A DNA stretch of 64,000 nucleotides from Dokdonella_A sp046347015 (GCA_046347015.1 JAXMHA010000006.1:113064-177063), one strand, 5' to 3'. Positions 7,870 through 17,832 are shown, counted from the stretch's first letter. The notes: generated from the letters alone by a model not told the origin. Numbers and translations: made by a program.

Positions 7870-8880
7870 ATGAACATCGAGCATCTCGAAGGCACGGCGC
7901 AGGCCATGGTCGCGTCGGGCAAGGGCATCATCGCGATCGATGAATCCACCGGCACGATCAAGAAGCGCTTCGAGGCGGTCGGAGTGCCGAACACCGAGGA
8001 AAACCGCCGCGCCTATCGCGAGATGCTGCTGACGACGCCGGGCCTCTCGCAGCACATTTCCGGCGCAATCCTCTATGACGAGACGATCCGTCAGTCCACC
8101 AAGGCGGGCGTGCCGTTCACGAAGGTGATGATGGACGCGGGCATCCTGCCCGGCATCAAGGTCGATACCGGCGCGAAGGCGCTGGCCGGCTTTCCCGGCG
8201 AACTGGTCACCGAAGGCCTCGACGGGCTGCGCGAGCGCCTGGCCGAATACGCGAAGCTCGGCGCGCGCTTCGCGAAGTGGCGAGCCGTCATCACGATCGG
8301 CGAGGACACGCCGAGCGGCACCTGCATCGACGCGAATTGCCACGCGCTGGCTCGCTATGCGGCGTTGTGCCAGGAAGCCGGCATCGTGCCGATCGTCGAA
8401 CCCGAAGTACTGATGGACGGCGACCATGACATCGAGGTGTGCTACGAGGTGACCGAAGCGACGTTGCGCACCTTGTTCGGCACGCTGTACGAACACAACG
8501 TGTCGCTCGAGGACACGATCCTCAAGCCCAGCATGGTCCTGCCGGGCAAGGGTTGCGCCGAGCAGGCCGACACCGATGAGGTTGCCGAAGCGACGATCCG
8601 CTGCCTCAAGGCGTCGGTGCCGGCATCGCTGCCGGGCATCGTGTTCCTGTCCGGCGGCCAGTCGGACGAGCAGGCCACGGCGCACCTCAACGCGATGAAC
8701 CGGATGGGCCCGCACCCGTGGCCGCTGTCGTTCTCCTATGGCCGCGCGATGCAGCAGGCGGCGCTCGCGCTGTGGGCAAAGGACATGCAGTCGAACTTCG
8801 GGCAGGCGCAGAAGATCGTCGCGGAGCGCGCGCGCGAAAATGGACTGGCCGCGCTGGGACAGTGGAAGAAGGCCGCCTGA
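7870..8880 (+). CDS. fda: Class I fructose-bisphosphate aldolase
   Basis: 336 residues, metal-independent class I aldolase (fructose 1,6-bisphosphate to DHAP + glyceraldehyde 3-phosphate). The Schiff-base lysine sits in DTILKPSMVLPGKG (K219). The active-site Asp of IAIDESTGTIKKRF, the KWRAVITIG block and the FLSGGQSDEQAT phosphate loop are all present. Length and motifs match the eukaryote-like class I enzymes found in Xanthomonadales next to pgk/pyk. A 26-bp hairpin follows the stop. Confidence 0.95.
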   Translation: MNIEHLEGTAQAMVASGKGIIAIDESTGTIKKRFEAVGVPNTEENRRAYREMLLTTPGLSQHISGAILYDETIRQSTKAGVPFTKVMMDAGILPGIKVDTGAKALAGFPGELVTEGLDGLRERLAEYAKLGARFAKWRAVITIGEDTPSGTCIDANCHALARYAALCQEAGIVPIVEPEVLMDGDHDIEVCYEVTEATLRTLFGTLYEHNVSLEDTILKPSMVLPGKGCAEQADTDEVAEATIRCLKASVPASLPGIVFLSGGQSDEQATAHLNAMNRMGPHPWPLSFSYGRAMQQAALALWAKDMQSNFGQAQKIVAERARENGLAALGQWKKAA

Positions 8881-8908
8881 CGCCGGCCTTCGTCGGCAAT
8901 CACGAGAG

Positions 8909-8934
8909 CGAACGGGCGCTGCGGCGCCCGTTCG
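8909..8934. terminator. Hairpin between convergent fba and cysK
   Basis: An 11-bp perfect stem (8909-8919 with 8924-8934, arms CGAACGGGCGC / GCGCCCGTTCG) with a TGCG loop lies between the convergent ends of fba and cysK. It lacks a U-run on either strand but is well placed as a bidirectional terminator. Confidence 0.55.
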
Positions 8935-8955
8935 CATGTCCGCTGTCAGGAAGGC

Positions 8956-9912
8956 TCAGCCGAGCGACGCCAGCCATTCATCGTCCGATCCCTCCGCGAC
9001 GCCTTCCATCAGGAACGTCGACAGGTACCGTTCGCCGGTATCGGGCAGCATGGCCAGCACCACCGATCCCGGCGCCGCCGCCTTCGCGACCGCGAGCGCC
9101 GCGGCGACCGTCGCCCCCGACGAGATGCCGGCGAAAATGCCTTCCTCGGTGGCGAGGCGCCGCGCGGTGTCGCGCGCCACGACGTCGCCGACGCGCTCGA
9201 TGCGATGCGCCACCTCGCGGTTCAGCACGTCAGGAATGAGGTCCGGTGTCCAGCCCTGGATCTTGTGCGGCTTCCACTCCTGTCCCGACAACATCGCCGC
9301 GCCTTCGGGTTCGGCTGCGACGATGGTGACTTCCGGGCGCGCCAACCGCAGCATTTCGCCGACACCGGTCAGCGTGCCGCCGGTGCCCCAGCCGGTCACG
9401 AAGAAATCGAGGCGCCGGCCAGCGTAGTCGCGAAGGATTTCGGCCGCGGTCGTGTTGCGATGCCACGCCGGGTTGGCGGGATTCTGGAACTGGCGGGTGA
9501 GGAACCAGCCATGCTTCTTCGCGAGTTCCTCGGCCCGGCGCACCATGCCGGTGCCGCGCTCCGCGGCCGGCGTCAGGATCACGCGCGCACCATACGCCCG
9601 CATGAGCTTGCGCCGCTCGATCGAGAACGTCTCGGTCATGACCGCGACGAACCGGTAGCCGCGCGCGGCGCAGATCATGGCCAGCGCGACACCGGTGTTG
9701 CCCGAGGTGGCTTCGACGATCGTGTCGCCGGGCTTCAACTGGCCGCGGCGCTCCGCGTCGAGGATCACTGCAATCGCGAGGCGGTCCTTGACCGAACCGC
9801 CGGGGTTGAATGATTCGACCTTGACATGCAGTTCCGTAGGCGCGGGCGCCATGCGGCGCAGGCGGACGATCGGCGTGTTGCCGATGGTATCGACGATGGA
9901 GTCGTGGATCAT
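8956..9912 (-). CDS. cysK: Cysteine synthase (O-acetylserine sulfhydrylase)
   Basis: 318 residues, a PLP-dependent fold-type II enzyme making cysteine from O-acetylserine and sulfide. The PLP lysine is in NPGGSVKDR (K42). The substrate loop EATSGNTGVA, the glycine loop TGWGTGGTLTG and the C-terminal ISSGATVAAAL and MLPDTGERYLS blocks all match the CysK subgroup (DTGERYLST). The start (MIHDSIVDTIGNTP) is the family start. The gene stands alone on the minus strand, convergent with fba. Confidence 0.93.
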   Translation of the reverse strand: MIHDSIVDTIGNTPIVRLRRMAPAPTELHVKVESFNPGGSVKDRLAIAVILDAERRGQLKPGDTIVEATSGNTGVALAMICAARGYRFVAVMTETFSIERRKLMRAYGARVILTPAAERGTGMVRRAEELAKKHGWFLTRQFQNPANPAWHRNTTAAEILRDYAGRRLDFFVTGWGTGGTLTGVGEMLRLARPEVTIVAAEPEGAAMLSGQEWKPHKIQGWTPDLIPDVLNREVAHRIERVGDVVARDTARRLATEEGIFAGISSGATVAAALAVAKAAAPGSVVLAMLPDTGERYLSTFLMEGVAEGSDDEWLASLG

Positions 9913-10050
9913 CGGTGTGTCCTCGGGGGGTGTCGGCGCCGGGGCCGCGAGTCGAGCGGCTGAAGCGTCGCGCGTGGCGACTCGAACTTCCGACAGCGAC
10001 TGGCCGGACCAATCGTACCGCGGTTCGCGAGAAGCCAGCGTGAAATACCG

Positions 10051-10569
10051 TCAGCCGAGTGCCGTGCGCAGCGCGGCTTCGACGTGTGCATCGAAGCTGC
10101 ACAGGACGATTCGCGACGGCAGGGTGTGCCGGATCTGCCACTCACGGCACTCGCGCACGGCGATCCTTGCGGCCGCGTCGGTCGGGTAGCCGTACACGCC
10201 GCAGCTGATGGCAGGAAACGCGATGCTGCCGACGGCGTGCTGTCCGGCGAGCGCGAGCGCCGCCCGATAGCACGACGCGAGATGTGCGGGCTCCCCACGC
10301 GTGCCGCCGCGCCAGACCGGGCCGACCACGTGGACGACGAAGTGCGCCGGCAGTTCGAACCCCGGAGTCAGCCTCGCGCTGCCGGTCGGGCAACGCACGC
10401 CCGGGCTGGACTCCGGCATCGCGCGGCACGCGGCGAGAAGCTTCGGGCCGGCGGCGCGATGGATCGCGCCGTCGACACCGCCGCCTCCCAATAGTGTTTC
10501 GTTCGCCGCGTTGACGATCGCGTCGACACGCAGCGTCGTGATGTCGGCCCGCAGGACCTCGATGGCCAT
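10051..10569 (-). CDS. Macro-domain protein, O-acetyl-ADP-ribose deacetylase (YmdB-like)
   Basis: 172 residues forming one macro domain. The N-terminal ADP-ribose-binding motif VNAANETLLGGGGVDGAIH (residues 19-37) is intact, as are the later VVGPVWRGG and FPAISCGVYGYP segments that bind the distal ribose. This matches the MacroD/YmdB class, which hydrolyses O-acetyl-ADP-ribose and mono-ADP-ribosyl-Asp/Glu. It is downstream of mscL on the same strand (28 bp gap), probably co-transcribed, with no obvious functional link. Confidence 0.9.
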   Translation of the reverse strand: MAIEVLRADITTLRVDAIVNAANETLLGGGGVDGAIHRAAGPKLLAACRAMPESSPGVRCPTGSARLTPGFELPAHFVVHVVGPVWRGGTRGEPAHLASCYRAALALAGQHAVGSIAFPAISCGVYGYPTDAAARIAVRECREWQIRHTLPSRIVLCSFDAHVEAALRTALG

Positions 10570-10597
10570 GACGCGGGACCGGCGGGAACGAAACCGG

Positions 10598-10996
10598 TCA
10601 GCGACCCTTTTGCAGCAGGTCGCGGATCTCGGTCAGCAGCGCGACATCGGCAGGCGGCGCGGCGGGTTTCGCGTCTTCCTTGTGCATGATCCGGTTCATT
10701 GCCTTGATGACGAGGAAGATCGCGAACGCGATGATGATGAAGGTGATGACCGTGTTGATGAAGGCGCCCCACTGGATCGCGACCTCACCCTTCCCGTCGG
10801 CGCCCGCAGCCTTGATGATGGTCTTGATGTTCGAGAAATCGATACCGCCGATGAGCCATCCGATCGGCGGCATGATGATGCCGTCGACGAGCGACGAGAC
10901 GATCTTGCCGAACGCGGCACCGATGACGATACCGGTTGCCATGTCGACGACATTGCCCTTCATCGCGAAGGTCTTGAACTCGGAAAAGAAGCTCAT
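10598..10996 (-). CDS. mscL: Large-conductance mechanosensitive channel
   Basis: 132 residues, the usual MscL size. The N-terminal amphipathic helix (MSFFSEFKTFAMKGNVVDMA) leads to TM1 (TGIVIGAAFGKIVSSLVDGI). A periplasmic loop follows, then TM2 (FINTVITFIIIAFAIFLVIK) and a C-terminal bundle helix (LLTEIRDLLQK). It opens under membrane tension to release solutes during hypo-osmotic shock. The start at 10996 is fixed by a strong GAGGAG ribosome-binding site 8 bp upstream. A TAAAGT -10 candidate lies at 11056-11061 on the minus strand. Confidence 0.96.
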   Translation of the reverse strand: MSFFSEFKTFAMKGNVVDMATGIVIGAAFGKIVSSLVDGIIMPPIGWLIGGIDFSNIKTIIKAAGADGKGEVAIQWGAFINTVITFIIIAFAIFLVIKAMNRIMHKEDAKPAAPPADVALLTEIRDLLQKGR

Positions 10997-11055
10997 CGGG
11001 GATCTCCTCGTGGTGGAATGGGCGAGTGCGCGCCGGGACCGTGCCGCGCCTGCGT

Positions 11056-11061
11056 ACTTTA
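11056..11061 (-). promoter_or_regulatory. -10 candidate for mscL
   Basis: TAAAGT on the minus strand, 59 bp upstream of the mscL ATG. Single-element call without a clear -35. Confidence 0.3.
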
Positions 11062-11099
11062 GCCGTGGATCGCGGAAGGCGCGCCACGCGAGACAATTT

Positions 11100-11807
11100 T
11101 CAACCCGGGCCAGGCGTGTCCACGATGCGTCCCGACAGCGTCGCCACGTGTTCGAGTTCGGCCTCGAAGCGGTCACCCGGGACCAACGGGCCGACCCCGG
11201 CCGGAGTGCCGGTGAAGACCAGGTCCCCCGCGGCCAGTTCGAACAGGCGTGACAACTCGACCAGGATGTCCTCGACCGGCAGGATCATGTCGGCTATGTC
11301 GGCGTGCTGGCGCAGCTCGCCGTTGACCGTCAGCGACAGCCATCCGCGTCGCGGATGCCCGATGTCGGACGCCGCCGCGAGCGAGGACACCGGCGCGGAG
11401 TGATCGAATCCTTTTGCCGCATCCCACGGCAGGCCCTTCGCCTTTGCCGCGGCCTGCAGGTCGCGGCGCGTCAAGTCGAGTCCGACCCCGTAGCCGAAAA
11501 TGCATGAACGTGCCGCGCGCGTATCGAGATCACGGCCGCCCGCGCCGAGCGCGATGACCATTTCGACTTCGTGGTGCAGTTCCCGCGTTGCCGGCGGGTA
11601 CGGGATGCCACCGCCGTCCGGCACGATCGCGTCGGCGGGCTTCATGAAGAACACGGGTTGCGCCCGCGTGGACGGCGACGCGCCCATTTCCTTGGCGTGC
11701 TCGGCGTAGTTGCGGCCGATGCAGTAGATGCGGCGGACCGGGAACCGGTCGGATGTTCCGGCAACGGGCAGCGATGGGCCGGTGGACGGAGTGAAGATGA
11801 AACTCAT
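11100..11807 (-). CDS. Fumarylacetoacetate hydrolase-family enzyme (fumarylpyruvate/acylpyruvate hydrolase-like)
   Basis: 235 residues. The FAH-fold signature runs from RIYCIGRNYAEHAKEMG through the metal-binding ELHHEVEMVIALG (Glu ligands), GYGVGLDLTRRDLQ and WDAAKGFDHSAP, to the C-terminal GDLVFTGTPAGVGPL. These short single-domain members (YcgM/NagK type) hydrolyse acylpyruvates or decarboxylate oxaloacetate; the exact substrate cannot be read from sequence. The ATG at 11807 is supported by a TAGAAT box 27 bp upstream. It is probably monocistronic and divergent from the exporter operon. Confidence 0.87.
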   Translation of the reverse strand: MSFIFTPSTGPSLPVAGTSDRFPVRRIYCIGRNYAEHAKEMGASPSTRAQPVFFMKPADAIVPDGGGIPYPPATRELHHEVEMVIALGAGGRDLDTRAARSCIFGYGVGLDLTRRDLQAAAKAKGLPWDAAKGFDHSAPVSSLAAASDIGHPRRGWLSLTVNGELRQHADIADMILPVEDILVELSRLFELAAGDLVFTGTPAGVGPLVPGDRFEAELEHVATLSGRIVDTPGPG

Positions 11808-11833
11808 GGAGTGGACCGCCGACGGAGCGGCGA

Positions 11834-11839
11834 ATTCTA
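11834..11839 (-). promoter_or_regulatory. TAGAAT -10 box of the FAH-family gene
   Basis: Minus-strand TAGAAT 27 bp before the ATG. The same hexamer precedes metK and ilvE in this window, suggesting it is the common -10 form in this genome. Confidence 0.4.
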
Positions 11840-12090
11840 GCGCCCGATCGCGCGGGCGGGCGCGTCCGGCCTTGATTCCGGTCGACGAGCCCGGCCAGAG
11901 TTGCAGCCAGCGCCCGCTCGGCCGCGCCTCCCGTGCGGCGTTGGCAGGGGGCGACGCGCCTTCCCTCCAGCCTTCGCCCTGACACCTGTCAACAGCGATC
12001 AATGACCTGCGGGCCTTCGCTCACGGCCGGGCGTCCCGCCACACTGTGGCAGAATCGTTCGCCTTTTCCCTGCCAGCCGAACACGACGAC

Positions 12091-13320
12091 GTGGCCGACG
12101 ACCTTCTGCATCAACTGCGCATCGACCGCTCGCAACGCGACGACGAATCCGGTCGTCGCCGCTGGCCGTGGATCGCCGGCATCCTCGTGGCGCTGCTGGT
12201 GGTCGCCATGGTGATTGCCGCGTTCGTGTTCCGCGACCGCACCATTGCCGTCGAGACGGCCACGGCGGTAGCGGTGTCTGCGGGTGACAACGCCGCGGTG
12301 CTGCAGGCGACCGGCTACGTGGTCGCGCGGCGCGAGGCCACCGTATCGGCGCAGATCACCGGCACGCTGGTCGCGGTGAACATCGAGGAAGGCGAACACG
12401 TCGCCAAGGGCCAGGTGCTGGCGCGCCTCGACCCGACCGAGTACAAGGCGCAACTCGACGCGGCGAAGGCGCAGTACGCCGCGAGCCAGGCGCAGGTCGC
12501 GCAGGCGCGCGCGCAGTTGAAGCAGGCGACCGACGATGCCGCGCGGATGGCGGCGGTGGCCGCGAAAGGCCTCGTGTCGAAGCAGCAGGCCGAACTGGCG
12601 GCGACGATGGCCGCCACCGATCGCGCCACGGTGGCTGCCGCGGTTCGACAGGCCGAGGCGGCGCAGGCGCAGGTGCAGGCCGCCCAGATCAATTACGACT
12701 TCACGATCGTGCGCGCGCCGTTCGCCGGAGTGATCACCGACAAGGCGGCACAGGTGGGCGAGATCGTGTCGCCGCTGTCGGCAGGCGGCGGCTTCACCCG
12801 CACCGGCGTCGCGACGATCGTCGACATGGATTCGCTGGAAGTCGAGGTGGACGTCAACGAGGCGTACATCAGCCGCGTGCAGCCGGGCATGAGGGTGGAA
12901 GCAGTGCTGGACGCCTATCCCGACTGGAAGATCCCGGCGCACGTCATCGCGATCATTCCGACCGCGGACCGCAGCAAGGCCACGGTCAAGGTGCGCATCG
13001 CGCTGGACCAGAAGGATCCGCGGATCCTGCCGGAAATGGGCGTGCGGGTCTCGTTCCTCGAGGAGCACAAGGGTTCGGCGAAGGCGCTGCCGGGAGTGCT
13101 GGTGCCGAAGTCGGCGGTCGTGCAGCGCGAGGGCAAGGCAGTCGTGTTCGTCGTCGCGGACGGGCACGCGAAGCGCACACCGGTCACCACGGGCGCGGAC
13201 TTTTCGGACATGAAGCAGGTCTTGCAGGGCTTGAACGCCGGCGCCGAAGTGGTCAAGGCGCCACCGGCGTCGTTGACCGACGGATCCCGCGTCACGGTGA
13301 AGTCCGGCACTGGCAGTTGA
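12091..13320 (+). CDS. MacA/HlyD-type periplasmic adaptor of an ABC exporter
   Basis: 409 residues from GTG 12091. The short cytoplasmic start VADDLLHQLRIDRS precedes one TM anchor (AGILVALLVVAMVIAAFVF). A lipoyl half-motif (GYVVARREATVSAQITGTL), a coiled-coil hairpin rich in Gln/Ala (QLDAAKAQYAASQAQVAQA) and the second lipoyl/barrel region (DFTIVRAPFAGVITDKAAQVGE) follow. A GTG at 12046 is also possible, but that region contains a CAGAAT -10-like element (about 12050-12055) and would add an atypical N-terminus, so I favour 12091. It would bridge the ABC permeases to an outer-membrane channel. First gene of a four-gene exporter operon. Confidence 0.88.
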   Translation: MADDLLHQLRIDRSQRDDESGRRRWPWIAGILVALLVVAMVIAAFVFRDRTIAVETATAVAVSAGDNAAVLQATGYVVARREATVSAQITGTLVAVNIEEGEHVAKGQVLARLDPTEYKAQLDAAKAQYAASQAQVAQARAQLKQATDDAARMAAVAAKGLVSKQQAELAATMAATDRATVAAAVRQAEAAQAQVQAAQINYDFTIVRAPFAGVITDKAAQVGEIVSPLSAGGGFTRTGVATIVDMDSLEVEVDVNEAYISRVQPGMRVEAVLDAYPDWKIPAHVIAIIPTADRSKATVKVRIALDQKDPRILPEMGVRVSFLEEHKGSAKALPGVLVPKSAVVQREGKAVVFVVADGHAKRTPVTTGADFSDMKQVLQGLNAGAEVVKAPPASLTDGSRVTVKSGTGS

Positions 13321-13372
13321 GTCGAGTGGCAAGCAACCCGTCAATGCGGGAGCCAACCGAGTGGAGTCGATG

Positions 13373-14095
<723 letters not shown>

Positions 14096-14173
14096 CGGGA
14101 TCCGCCATGTGGCCACCAACCCGATGCATGCGCGAGTGACCCGCGCGAAGGCCAGGCAACAAGGAATCATTCC

Positions 14174-15337
14174 ATGAAGTACTTCCACCTCGTCTGGGCC
14201 GCGCTGATGCGGCGCAAGACCCGCACCATCCTGACGATGGCGTCGGTACTGGCCGCATTCCTGTTGTTCGGACTGCTTGATTCGGTACGCACCGCGTTTG
14301 CCGACGCCGGCAGGACGGTCGTCGGCGTCGATCGCCTCGTGACCGTTTCCAAGCTCAGCTTCACCGTGCAACTGCCATTGAGCCTGCAGGCGCGCATCGA
14401 ACAGGTTCCCGGCGTCAGTGTTGCCGCGTTCGCGAACTGGTTCGGCGGCGTCTACCAGGATCCGAAAAACTTCTTCGCGAACTTCGCCGTCAGCGACAAC
14501 TACTTCGACGCGATCAAGGAGATGAAGCTGCCGCCGGACCAGTTGCAGGCGTTCCGCGACACGCGCACCGGCGCCGTGGTCGGCGCACGTCTCGCGAAAC
14601 GCTTCGGCTGGAAGGTCGGCGACAAGATTCCGCTCGAGGCGACGATCTGGCCGCAAAAGGACGGCGGCAACACCTGGACTTTCGATCTGGTCGGCATCTT
14701 CCATGTCGATGACCCCAAGTTGAAACCCGAGGAAGACCAGCTGCTGTTCCATTGGAAGTATTTCGACGAGGCCCGCCAGTTCGGCAATGGAATGGTCGGC
14801 TGGTACAGCATCCTGATATCCGATCCCGCGCAGGCCGATCGCATCGCGCACGCAATCGACGCGATCAGCGCCAATTCGGACCACGAGACGAAGACCGAGA
14901 CCGAGAACGCGTTCAATGCGTCGTTCGTCAGCCAGTTTGCCAACGTCGGGTTGATCGTCAGCGCGATCATGGCGGCGGTGTTCTTCACGTTGATCCTGCT
15001 GACCGGCAACACGATGGCGCAGGCGGTGCGCGAGCGCATACCCGAGCTCGCGGTGCTGAAGACGATCGGATTCTCCAGCCGTAGTGTCCTGTTGCTGGTG
15101 CTGGCCGAGTCGGTCCTGCTGGTGCTGATCGGGGGGTTCATCGGCATGGCCCTGGCCAATGTCGTGGTCGCCGCAGTGAAGGAAAAGATGGGCGGGATGT
15201 TTCCGATCGCCGATGTCGACCATCGCATCTGGTTGTCGGGAATCGGGTTGATGGTCCTGATCGGACTCATCGTCGGTGTGCTGCCGGCGTTGCGCGGGAT
15301 GCGCCTGAGGATCGTCGATGCGCTGGCCGGACGCTAA
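14174..15337 (+). CDS. FtsX/MacB-type ABC transporter permease (first)
   Basis: 387 residues in the MacB-like layout. A first TM follows a basic N-terminus (MRRKTRTILTMASVLAAFLL), then a large periplasmic domain of ~220 residues (VGVDRLVTVSKLSFTVQLPL...), and three C-terminal TMs beginning near FANVGLIVSAIMAAVFFTLI. The RIPELAVLKTIGFSS coupling helix typical of FtsX-family permeases is present. It forms a heterodimeric permease with the next gene. An AAGGAA ribosome-binding site precedes the ATG. Confidence 0.9.
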   Translation: MKYFHLVWAALMRRKTRTILTMASVLAAFLLFGLLDSVRTAFADAGRTVVGVDRLVTVSKLSFTVQLPLSLQARIEQVPGVSVAAFANWFGGVYQDPKNFFANFAVSDNYFDAIKEMKLPPDQLQAFRDTRTGAVVGARLAKRFGWKVGDKIPLEATIWPQKDGGNTWTFDLVGIFHVDDPKLKPEEDQLLFHWKYFDEARQFGNGMVGWYSILISDPAQADRIAHAIDAISANSDHETKTETENAFNASFVSQFANVGLIVSAIMAAVFFTLILLTGNTMAQAVRERIPELAVLKTIGFSSRSVLLLVLAESVLLVLIGGFIGMALANVVVAAVKEKMGGMFPIADVDHRIWLSGIGLMVLIGLIVGVLPALRGMRLRIVDALAGR

Positions 15338-15553
15338 GCGCACGCACGAGTCGCTGCGCTCGCCGGCGGTGTCCGGACTGCGCAGGCAGGACGACGAAGC
15401 GGACATTCGCGCAGCGAATGGCCCGGAGGGCGAGCCGCGGACGCGGCGAGTCATGCTCATGCACTCATTTGCACACTCCGCTTCCTGCGCTCGGGCGTCA
15501 CGCTATCCGGCTTCGCCCGCGATGCTTGTGCAGGAGCATAGAGGACACCTGTC
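15338..15553 (+). other. 216-bp spacer between the two permease genes
   Basis: No ORF with coding character. The spacer is unusually long for this operon. It contains GAGGAC close to the next start as a ribosome-binding site. I see no terminator, promoter or repeat with confidence. Confidence 0.3.
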
Positions 15554-16864
15554 ATGAAGAGATTCCTGCGTGGCCTGTTGCTTGTCGTCATCGTTGCCGC
15601 AGCGTTGGTCATCTGGTCGGCGCTGCCCTGGTCCGGCGCACTGGCGATCGCGATCCTGCTCACCCTGTGGCTGGTGCTGACCCAGCGCGGCCGGCAGACG
15701 CTTTCAGTCACCGGCGTCGGGATGGCGACATTGCCGTCCCGCTGGGGCGCGGCGTCGGTGATCGTGATCGGCATCGCCGGCGTGGTCGGCGTGCTGGTCG
15801 CGATGTTGGCGATGGCCGAAGGCTTCCAGGCGACGCTCCGCGGCAGCGGCAGCGATGACACGGTGCTGGTGACGCGTGCCGGTGCGCTGGCCGAATCGAA
15901 CTCGGTCCTGAGTCACGACGACGCCGTGCTGGTCCAGCAGAAGCCGGGCGTCGCCCGCGATGCGCAGGACAAGCCGCTCGCGTCGGCCGAATTGGTCGTC
16001 GTGGCCTCGCTGCCGAAGAAGTCCACCGGGCAGGACGCGAACGTGACCTTGCGCGGAGTCGGCCCCGAAGCATGGGCCGTGCGGTCGAACGTGAAGATCA
16101 TTGCCGGCCGCAAATTCACGCCCGGCCTGCGCGAGCTCGACGTCGGCAAGGGCGCGATGCAGCAGTTCACGGGTCTCGGCATCGGGTCCACGCTGAAGCT
16201 CAACAACCAGGTGTGGACGGTCGTCGGCGAGTTCGATTCCGGCGATTCGTACAACTCGGAACTGTGGGCGGACAAGGACACGATTGCGTCGGTCTACCGG
16301 CGCGGCAGCAGCGCGACGTCGGTGACGTTGAAGTTGACCAGCCCCGGGGCGTTTGACCAGTTCAAGGCAGCGGTGAAGGCCGATCCGGCGCTCAGGGTGG
16401 ACGTCGAGACGACGAAAGCGTACTTCGCGAAGCAATCCGAAGGGCTGACCAAGCTGATCCGCATCCTCGGCACGACGATCGGCGTGATCATGGCGATCGG
16501 CGCGCTGTTCGGCGCGCTCAACTCGATGTATGCGGCGGTTGCGACGCGCGCGCGGGAGATCGCGACGCTGCGTGCGCTTGGTTTTCGCGGCACGCCGGTG
16601 GTGGCGTCGGTGATGCTGGAAACGATGTTGCTGGCGCTTGCCGGAGGCGTCCTCGGTGCGCTGGTTGCGTGGTTGATCTTCGACCGCTACACGGTGTCGA
16701 CGCTGGGCGGGAACTTCACGCAGGTGGTATTCCAGTTCCGCATCACGCCCGAGCTGCTGTGGAGCGGCATCAAGTGGGCGCTCGCGATCGGGTTCGTCGG
16801 GGGCCTGTTCCCGGCGGTACGCGCGGCACGGCTGCCAGTTACCGCCGCATTGCGGGAGCTCTAG
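15554..16864 (+). CDS. FtsX/MacB-type ABC transporter permease (second)
   Basis: 436 residues. Unlike the first permease it starts with two closely spaced hydrophobic segments (LLLVVIVAAALVIWSALPW and ALAIAILLTLWLVL), then a TM at GAASVIVIGIAGVVGVLVAM. A periplasmic domain and three C-terminal TMs with REIATLRALGFRGTPV, the FtsX coupling helix, follow. It ends ...RLPVTAALREL, as is usual for MacB relatives. It should pair with the preceding permease under the shared ATPase. The exported substrate is unknown. Confidence 0.9.
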   Translation: MKRFLRGLLLVVIVAAALVIWSALPWSGALAIAILLTLWLVLTQRGRQTLSVTGVGMATLPSRWGAASVIVIGIAGVVGVLVAMLAMAEGFQATLRGSGSDDTVLVTRAGALAESNSVLSHDDAVLVQQKPGVARDAQDKPLASAELVVVASLPKKSTGQDANVTLRGVGPEAWAVRSNVKIIAGRKFTPGLRELDVGKGAMQQFTGLGIGSTLKLNNQVWTVVGEFDSGDSYNSELWADKDTIASVYRRGSSATSVTLKLTSPGAFDQFKAAVKADPALRVDVETTKAYFAKQSEGLTKLIRILGTTIGVIMAIGALFGALNSMYAAVATRAREIATLRALGFRGTPVVASVMLETMLLALAGGVLGALVAWLIFDRYTVSTLGGNFTQVVFQFRITPELLWSGIKWALAIGFVGGLFPAVRAARLPVTAALREL

Positions 16865-16887
16865 CCGCGGTCGTCGTTCCGGACGCC

Positions 16888-16914
16888 GCCCCGGAACAGA
16901 AGGCGTTCCGGGGC
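16888..16914 (+). terminator. Terminator hairpin of the exporter operon
   Basis: Perfect 10-bp stem (arms GCCCCGGAAC at 16888-16897 and GTTCCGGGGC at 16905-16914), 7-nt loop, 24 bp after the last permease stop. There is no long U-run. It also sits before the convergent dioxygenase gene. Confidence 0.6.
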
Positions 16915-17007
16915 AGGCTGCGCGGCGATCCGGGTCCCGTTCAATCCCGGGCTTCGGCCCGCGCAGGGCGGCGGCGGCGAAGGCAACCCCGCCCCGTCCG
17001 GGCGGCC

Positions 17008-17748
17008 TCAGCCTTGCGGATCGTTGATGCCGATGACCATCGATACCCGGAATCGGCCAGCGCGCGGCGGCAGCACGGTCATGATCGTCTCCGGCAGGAA
17101 CAAACGGTCGTCGGTGTTCCTGGTCGGGTTCGGACCATGATCGGAGTAGGGGTCGCGGCCATTCACGCGGTTGTTGAGCCCCTGCTTGAAGTACATCTGG
17201 GTCGTGACCTCGCTGGTCTGCGTGGGCCTGATCTTGACGTGGATATGCGTCGTGCGCCCCGTGTACCAGCCCGGATAAATCGTGTCGAAGGCGACCTGGC
17301 CATCGGCATTCGTGAGCTGGATGCCGCGCAGGAACGTCTGCCCCTCCGTCCCCTGGTTCGCGAATCCGGAATAGATGCCGGCAGCGTTGCATTGCCATAC
17401 GCCGACCGCGGCACCGGGGATCGGCGTGCAATCCGATGAACTGACCACTTGGATCAGCAGTCGCGTCGGAAGGCCCGGATATCCTTCCGTGATGTCCCGT
17501 CGAACGAGGTCGAGGTCGAGATAGTACGGACCGAAAGTCTCGGTCGGCGTGAGCGAGCACATGCCCTGGATCGTGAGATCGTCGATCTCGTCCGCGAGCG
17601 CGAGGTCGGGGTCGGAAGACCGTGCTGCATTCGCCAGCGCGGTCAGCGGCACGCTTCCGGCGATCAGGCCCATGAGGCCCAGCGCGCCCGCGCTACGCAG
17701 GATCTGCCGGCGGCCCAGTACCGGACTCGAAACGTCGTCGTCGTGCAT
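17008..17748 (-). CDS. Tat-exported intradiol ring-cleavage dioxygenase-like protein
   Basis: 246 residues. The N-terminus carries a twin-arginine-like signal (GRRQILRSAGALGLMGL...). The mature part is the beta-barrel of intradiol dioxygenases: a first Tyr ligand in ETFGPYY, then TIYPGWYTGRTTHIHVKI supplying the second Tyr and the two His ligands of non-haem Fe(III). It belongs with the secreted, single-chain relatives of the protocatechuate 3,4-dioxygenase beta subunit, whose aromatic substrates are mostly unknown. ATG 17748 is chosen for its GGGGGA ribosome-binding site. Probably monocistronic. Confidence 0.82.
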   Translation of the reverse strand: MHDDDVSSPVLGRRQILRSAGALGLMGLIAGSVPLTALANAARSSDPDLALADEIDDLTIQGMCSLTPTETFGPYYLDLDLVRRDITEGYPGLPTRLLIQVVSSSDCTPIPGAAVGVWQCNAAGIYSGFANQGTEGQTFLRGIQLTNADGQVAFDTIYPGWYTGRTTHIHVKIRPTQTSEVTTQMYFKQGLNNRVNGRDPYSDHGPNPTRNTDDRLFLPETIMTVLPPRAGRFRVSMVIGINDPQG

Positions 17749-17832
17749 GTCACGTCCCCCACGTTGGTGGCATTGGAGCGTGCAGTATGTCCGCGCCAAC
17801 GGGGGCAGACAACCGCCTGGCCCCAGTGTGTC

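Noticed and set aside
12046..12090. Upstream GTG start of the MacA-like adaptor
   Set aside because: The segment holds a likely -10 element and gives an atypical N-terminus; the GTG at 12091 fits the expected short cytoplasmic start better.
15704..17560. 618-codon open frame on the minus strand
   Set aside because: Mostly antisense to the second permease; the real minus-strand gene here is the dioxygenase in another frame.
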